A DNA stretch of 64,000 nt. Origin: Oligella ureolytica DSM 18253 (lineage in GTDB: Bacteria > Pseudomonadota > Gammaproteobacteria > Burkholderiales > Burkholderiaceae_B). Both the position numbers and the translations under genes were made by a program. The notes under the pieces are model-generated. The model saw only the letters and a program-made list of their open reading frames with translations, made no database searches and was not told the DNA's origin. Location of the stretch: the NCBI RefSeq assembly GCF_000373745.1, contig NZ_KB892346.1:1-64000 (forward strand), written 5' to 3'. The first letter of the stretch is position 1; every line of letters starts with the position of its first letter. Positions 19,504 through 29,025 of this stretch are shown here, piece after piece.

Positions 19504-20811
19504 ATGATGAGCAATTTTTCTACCAATACAAACAGCATTGCCCCTGTCGGTCAACCTCATTTTTACTACCAAGATCAGACTCTATTTGTAGAGCAATTGT
19601 CGGTTAAAGCATTGGCCAAAGAGCATGGCACTCCATTATTTATTTACTCCAAAGCCGCACTCAAAGCCGCTTGGGACAGCTACCAAGAAGCCATAGACAA
19701 TCGCGATGTCCTGATTTGCTACGCAATGAAAGCCAACTCAAACTTAGCCATCTTAAATTTATTTGCCCAATGGGGCGCCGGTTTTGACATTGTCTCCGGT
19801 GGCGAGTTAGCACGCGCTCTCAAGGCAGGTGCAGACCCACAAAAGATTATTTTCTCAGGCGTCGGTAAGCAAACTTGGGAAATAAAAGCCGCACTCGAAG
19901 CCAATATTAAATGCTTCAACGTCGAGTCCATTCCTGAGCTCTCTTTAATCCAAGAGGTCGCTTCTTCGTTAGACAAAAAAGCAGCTATTTCCCTACGAGT
20001 CAATCCTGACGTAGACGCAAAGACGCACCCTTATATATCGACAGGCTTAAAAGACAATAAATTTGGCATTGCGATGGAAGATGCTCTCGCCACCTATGAG
20101 CATGCCGCGACCTTATCGCATATTAAAATTGTCGGCCTAGATTGTCATATCGGTTCCCAAATCACTCAGATCGAGCCTTATTATGACGCTTTAGAGCGCC
20201 TACTGAAGCTGATGGATCAACTTCGTGGCAAGGGCATTGAGTTAGCGCACTTAGATATCGGTGGCGGCTTAGGTATTCGCTATCAAAACGAAGAACCTCC
20301 TCACCCTCGTGAGCTTATCGGTCCAACACTCAACGTACTTCAAGAGCGTGGCTATGGCCATTTACAACTGACGCTAGAGCCTGGACGCTCTTTAGTCGGT
20401 AACAGCGGCGTGTTAATTACTGAGGTGCTCTTTTTGAAGGATGGCGAAACAAAAAACTTTGCCATTGTTGATGCAGCCATGAACGATTTAATTCGCCCTA
20501 CCCTATACGATGCGTATCATGGAGCACTCGCTGTAGAGATCAGAGATAGCCAAACAACAACCTATGATATCGTCGGTCCTATTTGTGAAAGCGGTGACTG
20601 GCTCGCCAAGGACCGTGAGTTTGCGCTTATTGCAGGTGATCTGATTGCTATCGAATCTACCGGTGCTTATGGCTTTGTTATGAGCGGTCAGTACAACTCT
20701 CGACCACGTGCAGCCGAAATACTTGTTGATGGTAACCAAAGCTTCGTCATTCGCCGCCGTGAAACAATTGACGAGCTATTTGGACACGAGCTCATTCCTA
20801 CTATTTCTTAG
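19504..20811 (+). CDS. lysA: Diaminopimelate decarboxylase
   Basis: A 435-residue PLP enzyme that decarboxylates meso-diaminopimelate to L-lysine. The PLP lysine is in CYAMKANSNLAIL; DIVSGGELARAL, GLDCHIGSQI, DIGGGLGIRY, EPGRSLVGNSG and the C-terminal CESGDWLAKDRE and GAYGFVMSGQYNSRPR are all present. The first ATG at 19504 is followed by a second at 19507; the ribosome site is poor. Follows lptM by 44 bases, probably the same transcript. Confidence 0.95.
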   Translation: MMSNFSTNTNSIAPVGQPHFYYQDQTLFVEQLSVKALAKEHGTPLFIYSKAALKAAWDSYQEAIDNRDVLICYAMKANSNLAILNLFAQWGAGFDIVSGGELARALKAGADPQKIIFSGVGKQTWEIKAALEANIKCFNVESIPELSLIQEVASSLDKKAAISLRVNPDVDAKTHPYISTGLKDNKFGIAMEDALATYEHAATLSHIKIVGLDCHIGSQITQIEPYYDALERLLKLMDQLRGKGIELAHLDIGGGLGIRYQNEEPPHPRELIGPTLNVLQERGYGHLQLTLEPGRSLVGNSGVLITEVLFLKDGETKNFAIVDAAMNDLIRPTLYDAYHGALAVEIRDSQTTTYDIVGPICESGDWLAKDREFALIAGDLIAIESTGAYGFVMSGQYNSRPRAAEILVDGNQSFVIRRRETIDELFGHELIPTIS

Positions 20812-20850
20812 TCGCACAAACCCTGCAACCTAAAGCCCATGGAGCCAATG

Positions 20851-21987
20851 ATGACCAACAGACCCCTTAGCGGTATCCGTGTAATTGAAATGGCAGGCAT
20901 TGGCCCTGCTCCTTTCTGTGCCATGATGTTGGCTGATATGGGCGCTGAAATTATCCGTATTGACCGCCACAGCGACACGTTTTTAGGTGGCGGCGGTACG
21001 GCAATTGAACGTGGTCGACGCAACCTTATCTTAGACCTCAAACAAGAAGAAGCTAAAGACATTGTTAAACAGCTGGTCGCTACAGCTGATATCTTAATCG
21101 AGGGTTTTCGACCCGGTGTGATGGAAAGACTTGGTCTAGGACCCGACGATTGCTTTGCGATCAATCCGGCACTGATTTATGGTCGTATGACCGGTTGGGG
21201 CCAGGAAGGTCCCTTATCAAAAACGGCCGGTCATGATATTAACTACATTGCTGTCACCGGTGCATTACATGCCATGGGTGATGCCACCTCCCCACCCAAT
21301 CCACCACTACACTTAGTAGGTGATATGGGCGGTGGCGCGATGATGCTTGCTTACGGCATTGTCTGTGCTTTACTTGAGAGTCAACGCTCCGGACAGGGTC
21401 AGGTAGTCGATGCTGCCATCACTAGTGGCGCCTCACTGAACAGCACCATGTACTACGCATTAATCGAACAAGGTCTCTGGAACCTTAACCGTGGAGCTAA
21501 TTTATTAGACGGAGCCGCGCCGTTTTATAGCTGTTATCGCTGTCAGGACGGGAAGTTTATTGCGCTCGGTGCCATTGAGCCTCAGTTTTACCGACTGCTT
21601 CTCGAACTATGCGGTGTAGAGGATGAAGCTATTTTTCAAGAGCAAATGAATCGTGACTTATGGCCTGAGCAAAAAGCAGCATGGGCGGCGTTGTTTCAGA
21701 CCAGGACTCAAGCACAATGGTGCGAGCTACTGGAGGGTACCGATGCTTGCTTCTCCCCTGTTTTGGACTTTAATGAGGCTGTGAGCTATGCACACCATCA
21801 AGCAAGAGGTTCTTTTCAAGAAATCAATGGCAACCTGTATCCCGCTCCCGAGCCTATTTTGAGCCGCACACCCGCCCAAGCAGGCAGTATCAGTCCCGCG
21901 GGGCATCATAGCCATGAAATCTTAGCTGAGCTAGGATTTAGTGAGGAAGCGATCCAAGCCTTACGTGAGAAGCAGATCAGCAACTAA
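20851..21987 (+). CDS. CaiB/BaiF CoA-transferase family protein, probable alpha-methylacyl-CoA racemase
   Basis: About 378 residues of a class III CoA-transferase fold. The N-terminal LSGIRVIEMAGIGPAPFCAMMLADMGAEIIRID, IEGFRPGVMERLGLG, YGRMTGWGQEGPL and the GHDINYIAVTGALHAMG region match alpha-methylacyl-CoA racemases, which interconvert 2R and 2S methyl-branched acyl-CoAs. The family also contains true CoA transferases, so substrate is uncertain. ATG at 20839, 20848 and 20851 are all in frame; GGAG at 20841-20844 favours 20851. It follows lysA closely. Confidence 0.82.
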   Translation: MTNRPLSGIRVIEMAGIGPAPFCAMMLADMGAEIIRIDRHSDTFLGGGGTAIERGRRNLILDLKQEEAKDIVKQLVATADILIEGFRPGVMERLGLGPDDCFAINPALIYGRMTGWGQEGPLSKTAGHDINYIAVTGALHAMGDATSPPNPPLHLVGDMGGGAMMLAYGIVCALLESQRSGQGQVVDAAITSGASLNSTMYYALIEQGLWNLNRGANLLDGAAPFYSCYRCQDGKFIALGAIEPQFYRLLLELCGVEDEAIFQEQMNRDLWPEQKAAWAALFQTRTQAQWCELLEGTDACFSPVLDFNEAVSYAHHQARGSFQEINGNLYPAPEPILSRTPAQAGSISPAGHHSHEILAELGFSEEAIQALREKQISN

Positions 21988-21999
21988 GCAAAGAACCAA

Positions 22000-22037
22000 A
22001 AAAATAGCGTTGATAAATGAATATCAACGCTATTTTT
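22000..22037. terminator. Bidirectional terminator between racemase-type gene and ccsA
   Basis: AAAAATAGCGTTGATA (22000-22015) pairs perfectly with TATCAACGCTATTTTT (22022-22037) around a 6-base loop. Confidence 0.88.
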
Positions 22038-22065
22038 AATCAATCACTACTTAGCCCGTGTATAA

Positions 22066-23412
22066 CTACAGCTCACCATAAGAATGTAGACCGGATAAGA
22101 AGATATTAACCCCTAAGAAAGCAAAGGTGGTAACCACCAAGCCGGCTAAGGCCCAGTATGCCATGACCTGGCCACGCATACCTTTCATCAAGCGTAGGTG
22201 CAACCAAGCGGCGTAGTTTAGCCAAACAATAAAGGCCCAGGTTTCTTTAGGGTCCCACTGCCAATAGGTACCCCAAGCATCGGCAGCCCAAAATGCACCT
22301 AACACTGTTGCTACTGTAAAGAAGGCAAAACCGATAGAGATGGCACGATACATAATATCGTCAAGTACCTCAAAGCTTGGGAGGCTAGCTGCAATGCGCT
22401 TACGGCAAACTAAAATACCCGCCACCACGATAACGCTTAAGCCAAAATAAATAAACCACAAGGCATAATCGCCTCGCGAACTGAACATCAATGGCTCCGC
22501 CACTAAAGCACCACCGATTAATAACAGTGGAATCATCGGGCGCCAAGTGGTGGTTTCTCCGTGTAGCTTAACCAAATAAGCAAAACCGACCATGGCTGAT
22601 AAGGCAAAGGTTCCATAGCCTACGAAGTTAGCCGGTACGTGGAGCTTCATCCACCAGCTGTTTAGCGCGTTATTAAGTGGTTGAATAGTCGCTGCATCAC
22701 GCAAGAAGGTATACCACAGCAAGAAGGTCACCGCCGACGCAACAACCAACATAATAAAACCGCCTAAAGCCCGCGTGTTATAGCGACGCTCATAGTACAA
22801 GTAAAACAGCACAGTAATTAAGCAGAAGAGTACAAATACCTCATATAAATTACTGACGGGAATATGACCCATATCGAAAGCGATTAAATGGCTTTCGCGC
22901 CAACGCACTAAGAGACCAACAGAACCCAAGACAGTACCGGCCCAAGCAAAAGCAGAACCCATCCAGGCTAAGTTCTTATTGGCAAAAGCAAACCAATACA
23001 CGATAGTCGACATAAAGTACAAGGCACACATCCACAAAACGGCGGACTGTGAAGACAATAGGTACTTTAAGAAAAAGTTGCTATCGCCTTTTGATAAATC
23101 ACCACTGTAGACTAGCACCGCAAAGGCTGCTAAAACAAAGGTGGCGATCATGTAGGCGCGCAAAGGACGCCATAACCAACCCACCCAAACAACAGCGAAA
23201 GGCGAACAGAGCAAGATAACTTTTTCATAGATATCCATGGAGTCCGGCCACTCGACTAAAAAGTAAATAGCCGCCGCCATCAGGGCAATGAAATAGACGA
23301 TATCGGTCCAGTTAAAACGACCTCTTAGACTCTCGGTATTAACACCCTCCGAAGCCCTTTCCCATTTAGCCGCTACTGCAGCTGCTTTTGAATCTACTAA
23401 CATATCACTCAT
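22066..23412 (-). CDS. ccsA: System II cytochrome c biogenesis protein CcsA/ResC (annotated CcsB in TIGR naming)
   Basis: A 448-residue polytopic membrane protein of the heme-handling family. The tryptophan-rich heme-binding motif WGTYWQWDPKETW lies near residue 380-390, with flanking conserved histidines. Together with ResB it exports heme and attaches it to apocytochromes in the periplasm (system II). It is 11 bases downstream of resB on the same strand. The many c-type cytochromes in this window (TsdAB, c4, PchC) depend on such a system. Confidence 0.92.
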   Translation of the reverse strand: MSDMLVDSKAAAVAAKWERASEGVNTESLRGRFNWTDIVYFIALMAAAIYFLVEWPDSMDIYEKVILLCSPFAVVWVGWLWRPLRAYMIATFVLAAFAVLVYSGDLSKGDSNFFLKYLLSSQSAVLWMCALYFMSTIVYWFAFANKNLAWMGSAFAWAGTVLGSVGLLVRWRESHLIAFDMGHIPVSNLYEVFVLFCLITVLFYLYYERRYNTRALGGFIMLVVASAVTFLLWYTFLRDAATIQPLNNALNSWWMKLHVPANFVGYGTFALSAMVGFAYLVKLHGETTTWRPMIPLLLIGGALVAEPLMFSSRGDYALWFIYFGLSVIVVAGILVCRKRIAASLPSFEVLDDIMYRAISIGFAFFTVATVLGAFWAADAWGTYWQWDPKETWAFIVWLNYAAWLHLRLMKGMRGQVMAYWALAGLVVTTFAFLGVNIFLSGLHSYGEL

Positions 23413-23423
23413 TTTTAATACCC

Positions 23424-25529
23424 CTAACTTCTTGCTACGTCGGAGAAGTCATCCTTAAATTTATTAAATTCCTTGCGGAAATCTAAGGTACGTTTGTGTG
23501 AAGTCATTGCCGCCCTAATGGCACTACCACCATCGTCCTGCTTATTAACCCAGAACCAAATGCGACGGTCACGAACATATAACATCATAAAGATGCCTAT
23601 CATTAAGAAAAATGTACCTAAATATACCACCCATTTACCGGGTGAGCGTGTCGCTTGTAGCACACTGGCTTGTACATGCTCATATGTCTTGAGCTGCAAC
23701 GTCATCGGTACCGGATAATGAGGCATATCTGATAAGCCTCGGATAGCGAGATTAAGCCAATCAGCATTCTGCTCAACCGCTTCAATATCATCAAATGAGA
23801 GCGCCGGATAGCCAAGATCCGCACGCACATACTCTCGCGCTTTCATTGTACTGAAAACAATATAGTCTCGCATCATACGCTGCAAAGGCTCTCGTAAGCT
23901 TTCGGGTACACGTTCGGCCTCGGATAGCTCCTCGCCACTGATATAGCGATCCAAGCCATGGAAGCCACCTTCAGCAAAAACATTTAAGGCAGTGTCCGCC
24001 ATCGTAATAATAGCGGCCGTAGGCACCTCCGGATTTTCCATCAACTTAGCATATTCGAGTGCAATGCGTGTACGGACTGATTGATCATTAATCGCCGCTC
24101 GTATACCCATAAACTCATCTAATGCGCCTTTGTCGTCAGCAGGTAAATAGATATAGCGGAAACCACCATTTTCCTGATCGCCAATACCAAACAAATAAAC
24201 TAAGCCCTCTTCCAAAGGAATTGGCAACATATAGTTTTTAAACTCCATTGGCTGATTGGACTCATTGGTCAAGGTATAAGCAAAGCTTGGACCGACATTA
24301 TGAATCTTTTCGTTATTTTTACTGGCGGCACTACCGGTCACTGCGACCACTTGCTCTTGTAAGGTGCGATGTGATTCGCCCGGCTTAGATAAATCCTCAA
24401 CATTGATTGGTGAAAACTCAGTCAGGGTTAAGCGATACATTTCGCCATTTTCGGTAAATCTCAGCTGCGTCCCATTGGCTGAACCCACCTCACCAAATAC
24501 TTCGAATGGTGTCAAGCCATTGTCGCGCATCGGTATCGCCGTCATATATAGTCTGGAGCCACCATCATCAAAACTGGACTGGTACAGAGTGACACCATTT
24601 ATTTTATGAGGGTGATTAACTTCAATAATTAAATTTTCAGTTTTACCGGTTTTGTAATCGGTGATATCAACATCACTGGCAAAGCGCTTAGGCTGACCAT
24701 TGGTTTCATAATACTCAATGATAAATTTATTGAGCTTAACTTGGAAAGGCATTTCCTGCATAAAGTAGTCGCCGCCCATGCTTAAAAGCGCATAGTCGGT
24801 CGCCTGTCCCTCAGAAATCAACATATTGCCGCGGAAACTCGGGTTATTTGTACCATAGCGTGATGTTGACTCAACCTCAGAAACGAAGCGCGCTTCATCA
24901 GGAATCGCTTTTTTATAGCCGGTCCAAATCTGTAAGCGATTGGGTAGCTCACTATCTAATAAACCACCAATACAGATAACAACAATGGCCATGTGCGCAA
25001 AGATAAAACCCAATCGGTTGCTACTGCCCTTTTTGGCTGCTAATAAAACCGTATCACCGTCAACTTTTTCTTTGAACTGATAGCCATGGTGCTTTAACCA
25101 TGAGCGCCCTAAAGCGACACCTTCCTCCTGGCTGAGATCAGATTCAATATCAATTTTATGTGGAAAAGCTCGGAGACTGGTTTGGCGAACATACTCACGG
25201 AAGGTGCGCATATCCTTGATCATCTTGGGCGTATTACGAATCAGGCATACCGTCGTAGAAACCACTAAGAAGGCCATAATCAATAAAAACCACCAGGTAT
25301 TATAGATTTCGGCTACACCAAACTTCCTAAAAACGGAATACCAGTAGGTACCAAACTTATCAATATACTGAATCTCTGTTTGGCTTTGTTCCAACACAGT
25401 CCCGATAATGGTCGCAATAGCAATAAACGTCAAAAGACTAACGGCGAATCGCATGGAGCCTAGGAGCTCATAAATATCTCTGCCTAAATTTCTTTTGCGC
25501 CTAGCGCTTATGGTCTTATCGTTTTGCAT
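23424..25529 (-). CDS. resB: System II cytochrome c biogenesis protein ResB (Ccs1)
   Basis: A 701-residue ResB-family protein: three N-terminal transmembrane segments (LGSMRFAVSLLTFIAIATII, WWFLLIMAFLVVSTTVCLI, and one near FIFAHMAIVVICIGGLLD), a large periplasmic domain, and a last transmembrane helix (YLGTFFLMIGIFMMLYV) near the C terminus. It forms the heme export and ligation complex with CcsA. First gene of the resB-ccsA pair. Confidence 0.93.
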   Translation of the reverse strand: MQNDKTISARRKRNLGRDIYELLGSMRFAVSLLTFIAIATIIGTVLEQSQTEIQYIDKFGTYWYSVFRKFGVAEIYNTWWFLLIMAFLVVSTTVCLIRNTPKMIKDMRTFREYVRQTSLRAFPHKIDIESDLSQEEGVALGRSWLKHHGYQFKEKVDGDTVLLAAKKGSSNRLGFIFAHMAIVVICIGGLLDSELPNRLQIWTGYKKAIPDEARFVSEVESTSRYGTNNPSFRGNMLISEGQATDYALLSMGGDYFMQEMPFQVKLNKFIIEYYETNGQPKRFASDVDITDYKTGKTENLIIEVNHPHKINGVTLYQSSFDDGGSRLYMTAIPMRDNGLTPFEVFGEVGSANGTQLRFTENGEMYRLTLTEFSPINVEDLSKPGESHRTLQEQVVAVTGSAASKNNEKIHNVGPSFAYTLTNESNQPMEFKNYMLPIPLEEGLVYLFGIGDQENGGFRYIYLPADDKGALDEFMGIRAAINDQSVRTRIALEYAKLMENPEVPTAAIITMADTALNVFAEGGFHGLDRYISGEELSEAERVPESLREPLQRMMRDYIVFSTMKAREYVRADLGYPALSFDDIEAVEQNADWLNLAIRGLSDMPHYPVPMTLQLKTYEHVQASVLQATRSPGKWVVYLGTFFLMIGIFMMLYVRDRRIWFWVNKQDDGGSAIRAAMTSHKRTLDFRKEFNKFKDDFSDVARS

Positions 25530-25750
25530 AAAAAAGAAAAGCTCGATCCATGAAGGAAACGAAAATTGAGTTGTTTAGTTAAAAAATGGAACTACCTTGT
25601 CGTTCCTGTAGTAAATACAAGAAGAAACAAATGTTACGGAATGTTTGATTAAAATAAGGCTCTAGAGTTCCCTAGAGCCTTATGATTTTTTGATCCCGCA
25701 CAAAACAACTAGGATTAATAGTGATAGTGTTTTGCCGTTGAGCGTTGAGC

Positions 25751-26458
25751 TTAACGAATACCGGCTGCGTAATCAGCAACCGCTTTAATGTCTTGACGGC
25801 TCATGCGATTCGCAATCTCTGCCATGTGATTATCTGCACCCGCATTATCACGCTCGCCATCAGCAAAAGCAATTAATTGCTCATGCAAATACGATGGAAT
25901 TTGACCACTCAGACGAGGGTACTGACCAGGGATGCCGTTACCATCAGCGCCATGACAAGAAGCACAGGCTGGGACATTACGATCGGGGATACCACCACGC
26001 CAGATCTGACGACCACGTTGGACTAACTCTTGGTCGGCAGCGTGCTCAGCGATAGCCGGTGTTGTAAGCTCTAGGCTACTAACATATAACGCGAGATCTT
26101 TCATCTCTTCTTCAGTCATCTGAATCACGTTAGGTGCCATTAGCATCGCATTTTGATTACGACGATGGCTATGATTCTTGCCCTCAATATTTTTAAAATT
26201 CTTTAATTGAGCTAAAACGTACTCATAAGACTGACCTGCAATGTGCGGATAAATAGGCACCATACTCATACCATCCGTACCATGACAAGCAATACAGGTA
26301 GCAATGCCACGAGCAGGATCACCGTTCATATATAGCTGCTGACCGCGCTCAATATCAGGCTTTGCTGGACCAACTGCAGTTTGAGCAACGGCAACACCAC
26401 TAGTTAAACCTAAGGCTAAACCACAAGCCATGACAACTTTTGAAATAACGTGCTTCAT
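25751..26458 (-). CDS. Cytochrome c4-type diheme cytochrome
   Basis: A 235-residue exported diheme protein. Signal peptide about 1-25 (GVAVAQ). Heme motifs CIACH at 55-59 and CASCH at 165-169 sit in two similar domains, each with a downstream methionine ligand candidate (NAMLMAPN; HMAEIANRMS). Cytochrome c4 shuttles electrons to terminal oxidases in the periplasm. It is divergent from engB, as in pseudomonads and other beta/gammaproteobacteria. Confidence 0.9.
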   Translation of the reverse strand: MKHVISKVVMACGLALGLTSGVAVAQTAVGPAKPDIERGQQLYMNGDPARGIATCIACHGTDGMSMVPIYPHIAGQSYEYVLAQLKNFKNIEGKNHSHRRNQNAMLMAPNVIQMTEEEMKDLALYVSSLELTTPAIAEHAADQELVQRGRQIWRGGIPDRNVPACASCHGADGNGIPGQYPRLSGQIPSYLHEQLIAFADGERDNAGADNHMAEIANRMSRQDIKAVADYAAGIR

Positions 26459-26904
26459 GAATTTCCTCTGAGACCATACCTAATACCAGATAGGTGCCAA
26501 TATAAATACTAATAGTACTAATAGCTGGTTAAAGACAACCTAAAGACAATATGAGTATGATTTGTCTAAAGTAGATACACAACCCGCCAAATTTAAATAA
26601 TCGTCTTGTATTTTAATGCAATATAAGACAAATAGTTGCAAGAAATAAGCTTTGTAGTAAATTTTAGCGGTCTTAACGGTTACTTAGGGGAAAAACCCAA
26701 ACGGTATGGTGATTATTCATCCGAAGTTTGTCTTAGCGCAATGTCTGCTTTGCGCTAGTGATTCTCTGTCAGCTAACATGTTAAAGTCGAATAAGAAATA
26801 TGACATTTCTTGCGACTGCTACCGTTAAATGACGACAAAACGACAAAACGATACAATATAATAATTAATCACGATAATTCTAATTATTATACAAACGGCT
26901 CATT
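26459..26904. other. Structured intergenic region between cytochrome c4 and engB
   Basis: 446 bases without a credible gene. It contains two good hairpins: TAGCGCAA (26734-26741) with TTGCGCTA (26750-26757), and a longer one at 26785-26817 in which AGTCG and AAGAAAT pair with ATTTCTT and CGACT around a 5-base loop. Neither is followed by a T run, so they do not look like simple terminators. A short repeated ACGACAAA stretch follows near 26828. The block could be the 5' leader of engB or a small RNA gene; no family was recognised. Confidence 0.4.
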
Positions 26905-27531
26905 ATGTCGATATTACACCGCGCATCTTTCTACCAGTCTGCGAGCAAAGTTGTCCAGCTCCCTGCCCCACGAGGTCCTGAGGTTTGTTTTGTTGGACGT
27001 TCCAACGCTGGCAAATCGTCTGCTATCAACGTGCTCACTAACCAAAAGCGCCTTGCTTACTCCAGTAAAACACCTGGTCGCACGCGCCTGATTAACATCT
27101 TTGGTATTCCCGACTCCTTGGATCCGGACAATCCTTTAGGCTACTTAGTCGACTTACCCGGCTACGGTTATGCTTCTGTTGCCCAAGAGGCCCAACAAGA
27201 ATGGGGCAAGGAATTAGGTGACTACTTAATTAAGCGACCGTCACTTGCCGGAGTGGTACTGCTCATTGATATTCGCCGCGGCATTACTAAGCATGACTAC
27301 GGCTTAATTGATTGGATTGCCCAAGCCAAGCGACCGGTCCTTATTCTCCTGACCAAAGCGGATAAGCTACCTTATGGGCAAAGACAAAAGGCGATTGCCG
27401 CCATTCGCAAAGAGATTGCCAGCCAACTGGGCGATGTTGAGGCGATTGCTTTTTCGGCGACTAACCGTATCGGTTTAGAGGAAGCTAATGAGAAAATCCT
27501 TAATTGGATTTCTCCACGCGTAGTACCTTAG
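26905..27531 (+). CDS. engB: Ribosome biogenesis GTP-binding protein EngB (YsxC/YihA)
   Basis: A 208-residue small GTPase needed for large ribosomal subunit assembly. G1 is GRSNAGKSS (31-39), G2/switch region SSKTPGRTRLINIF, G3 DLPGYGYA, G4 TKAD and G5 near FSATN. Length and motif spacing are typical. Its start at 26905 (MSILHRASF) is preceded by AACGGCTC. Confidence 0.95.
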   Translation: MSILHRASFYQSASKVVQLPAPRGPEVCFVGRSNAGKSSAINVLTNQKRLAYSSKTPGRTRLINIFGIPDSLDPDNPLGYLVDLPGYGYASVAQEAQQEWGKELGDYLIKRPSLAGVVLLIDIRRGITKHDYGLIDWIAQAKRPVLILLTKADKLPYGQRQKAIAAIRKEIASQLGDVEAIAFSATNRIGLEEANEKILNWISPRVVP

Positions 27532-27582
27532 CGCCGGACTTAAGCTTTTCGCTACGCACACAAATCTTTTAAATTTAAATAA

Positions 27583-28617
<1,035 letters not shown>

Positions 28618-28634
28618 TTAATCGTTTTTCGTTT

Positions 28635-28669
28635 AAAGGGGTTGAGGCAGCAGGCTTAACCCCTTTTTT
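28635..28669 (+). terminator. Rho-independent terminator after hemB
   Basis: AAAGGGGTT (28635-28643) pairs with AACCCCTTT (28658-28666), with six T at 28664-28669. It lies directly before the cutA ribosome site, so read-through may still feed cutA. Confidence 0.85.
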
Positions 28670-28680
28670 AGGAGTTTTTG

Positions 28681-29025
28681 ATGTTAGACAATCATTCCAC
28701 TCTTTCTGAGGCAAAGGCCTTAATTATTCAGACCACAACACCTACAATAGAGTTAGCCAAGCTGATCGCCGAGAAGTTAGTCGGGGAATCTTTAGCTGCT
28801 TGTGTGAACTTAAGCGCCCCCTCTTTGTCTATCTACTCGTGGAAGGACACGCTCCACAGCGATGAAGAATATACCCTTACCATCAAAACCAGCACCGCTC
28901 GTCAAGCAGACTGTATTGCTCGCATCCAAGAGCTGCATAGCTATGATGTACCGGAAATTATCGTATTACCGATTATTGGGGGCTCCAAGCAATACTTGCA
29001 GTGGATCGCCGATGAAACGAGATGA
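28681..29025 (+). CDS. cutA: Divalent cation tolerance protein CutA
   Basis: A 114-residue CutA1-type protein (ESLAACVNLSAPSLSIYSWKD, EEYTLTIKTS, ELHSYDVPEIIVLPIIGGS). These form very stable trimers linked to copper tolerance, though the mechanism is not settled. TAGGAG at 28669-28674 points to the ATG at 28681 rather than the TTG three bases earlier. Its stop overlaps the dsbD start by four bases, a cutA-dsbD pairing also found in enterobacteria. Confidence 0.93.
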   Translation: MLDNHSTLSEAKALIIQTTTPTIELAKLIAEKLVGESLAACVNLSAPSLSIYSWKDTLHSDEEYTLTIKTSTARQADCIARIQELHSYDVPEIIVLPIIGGSKQYLQWIADETR

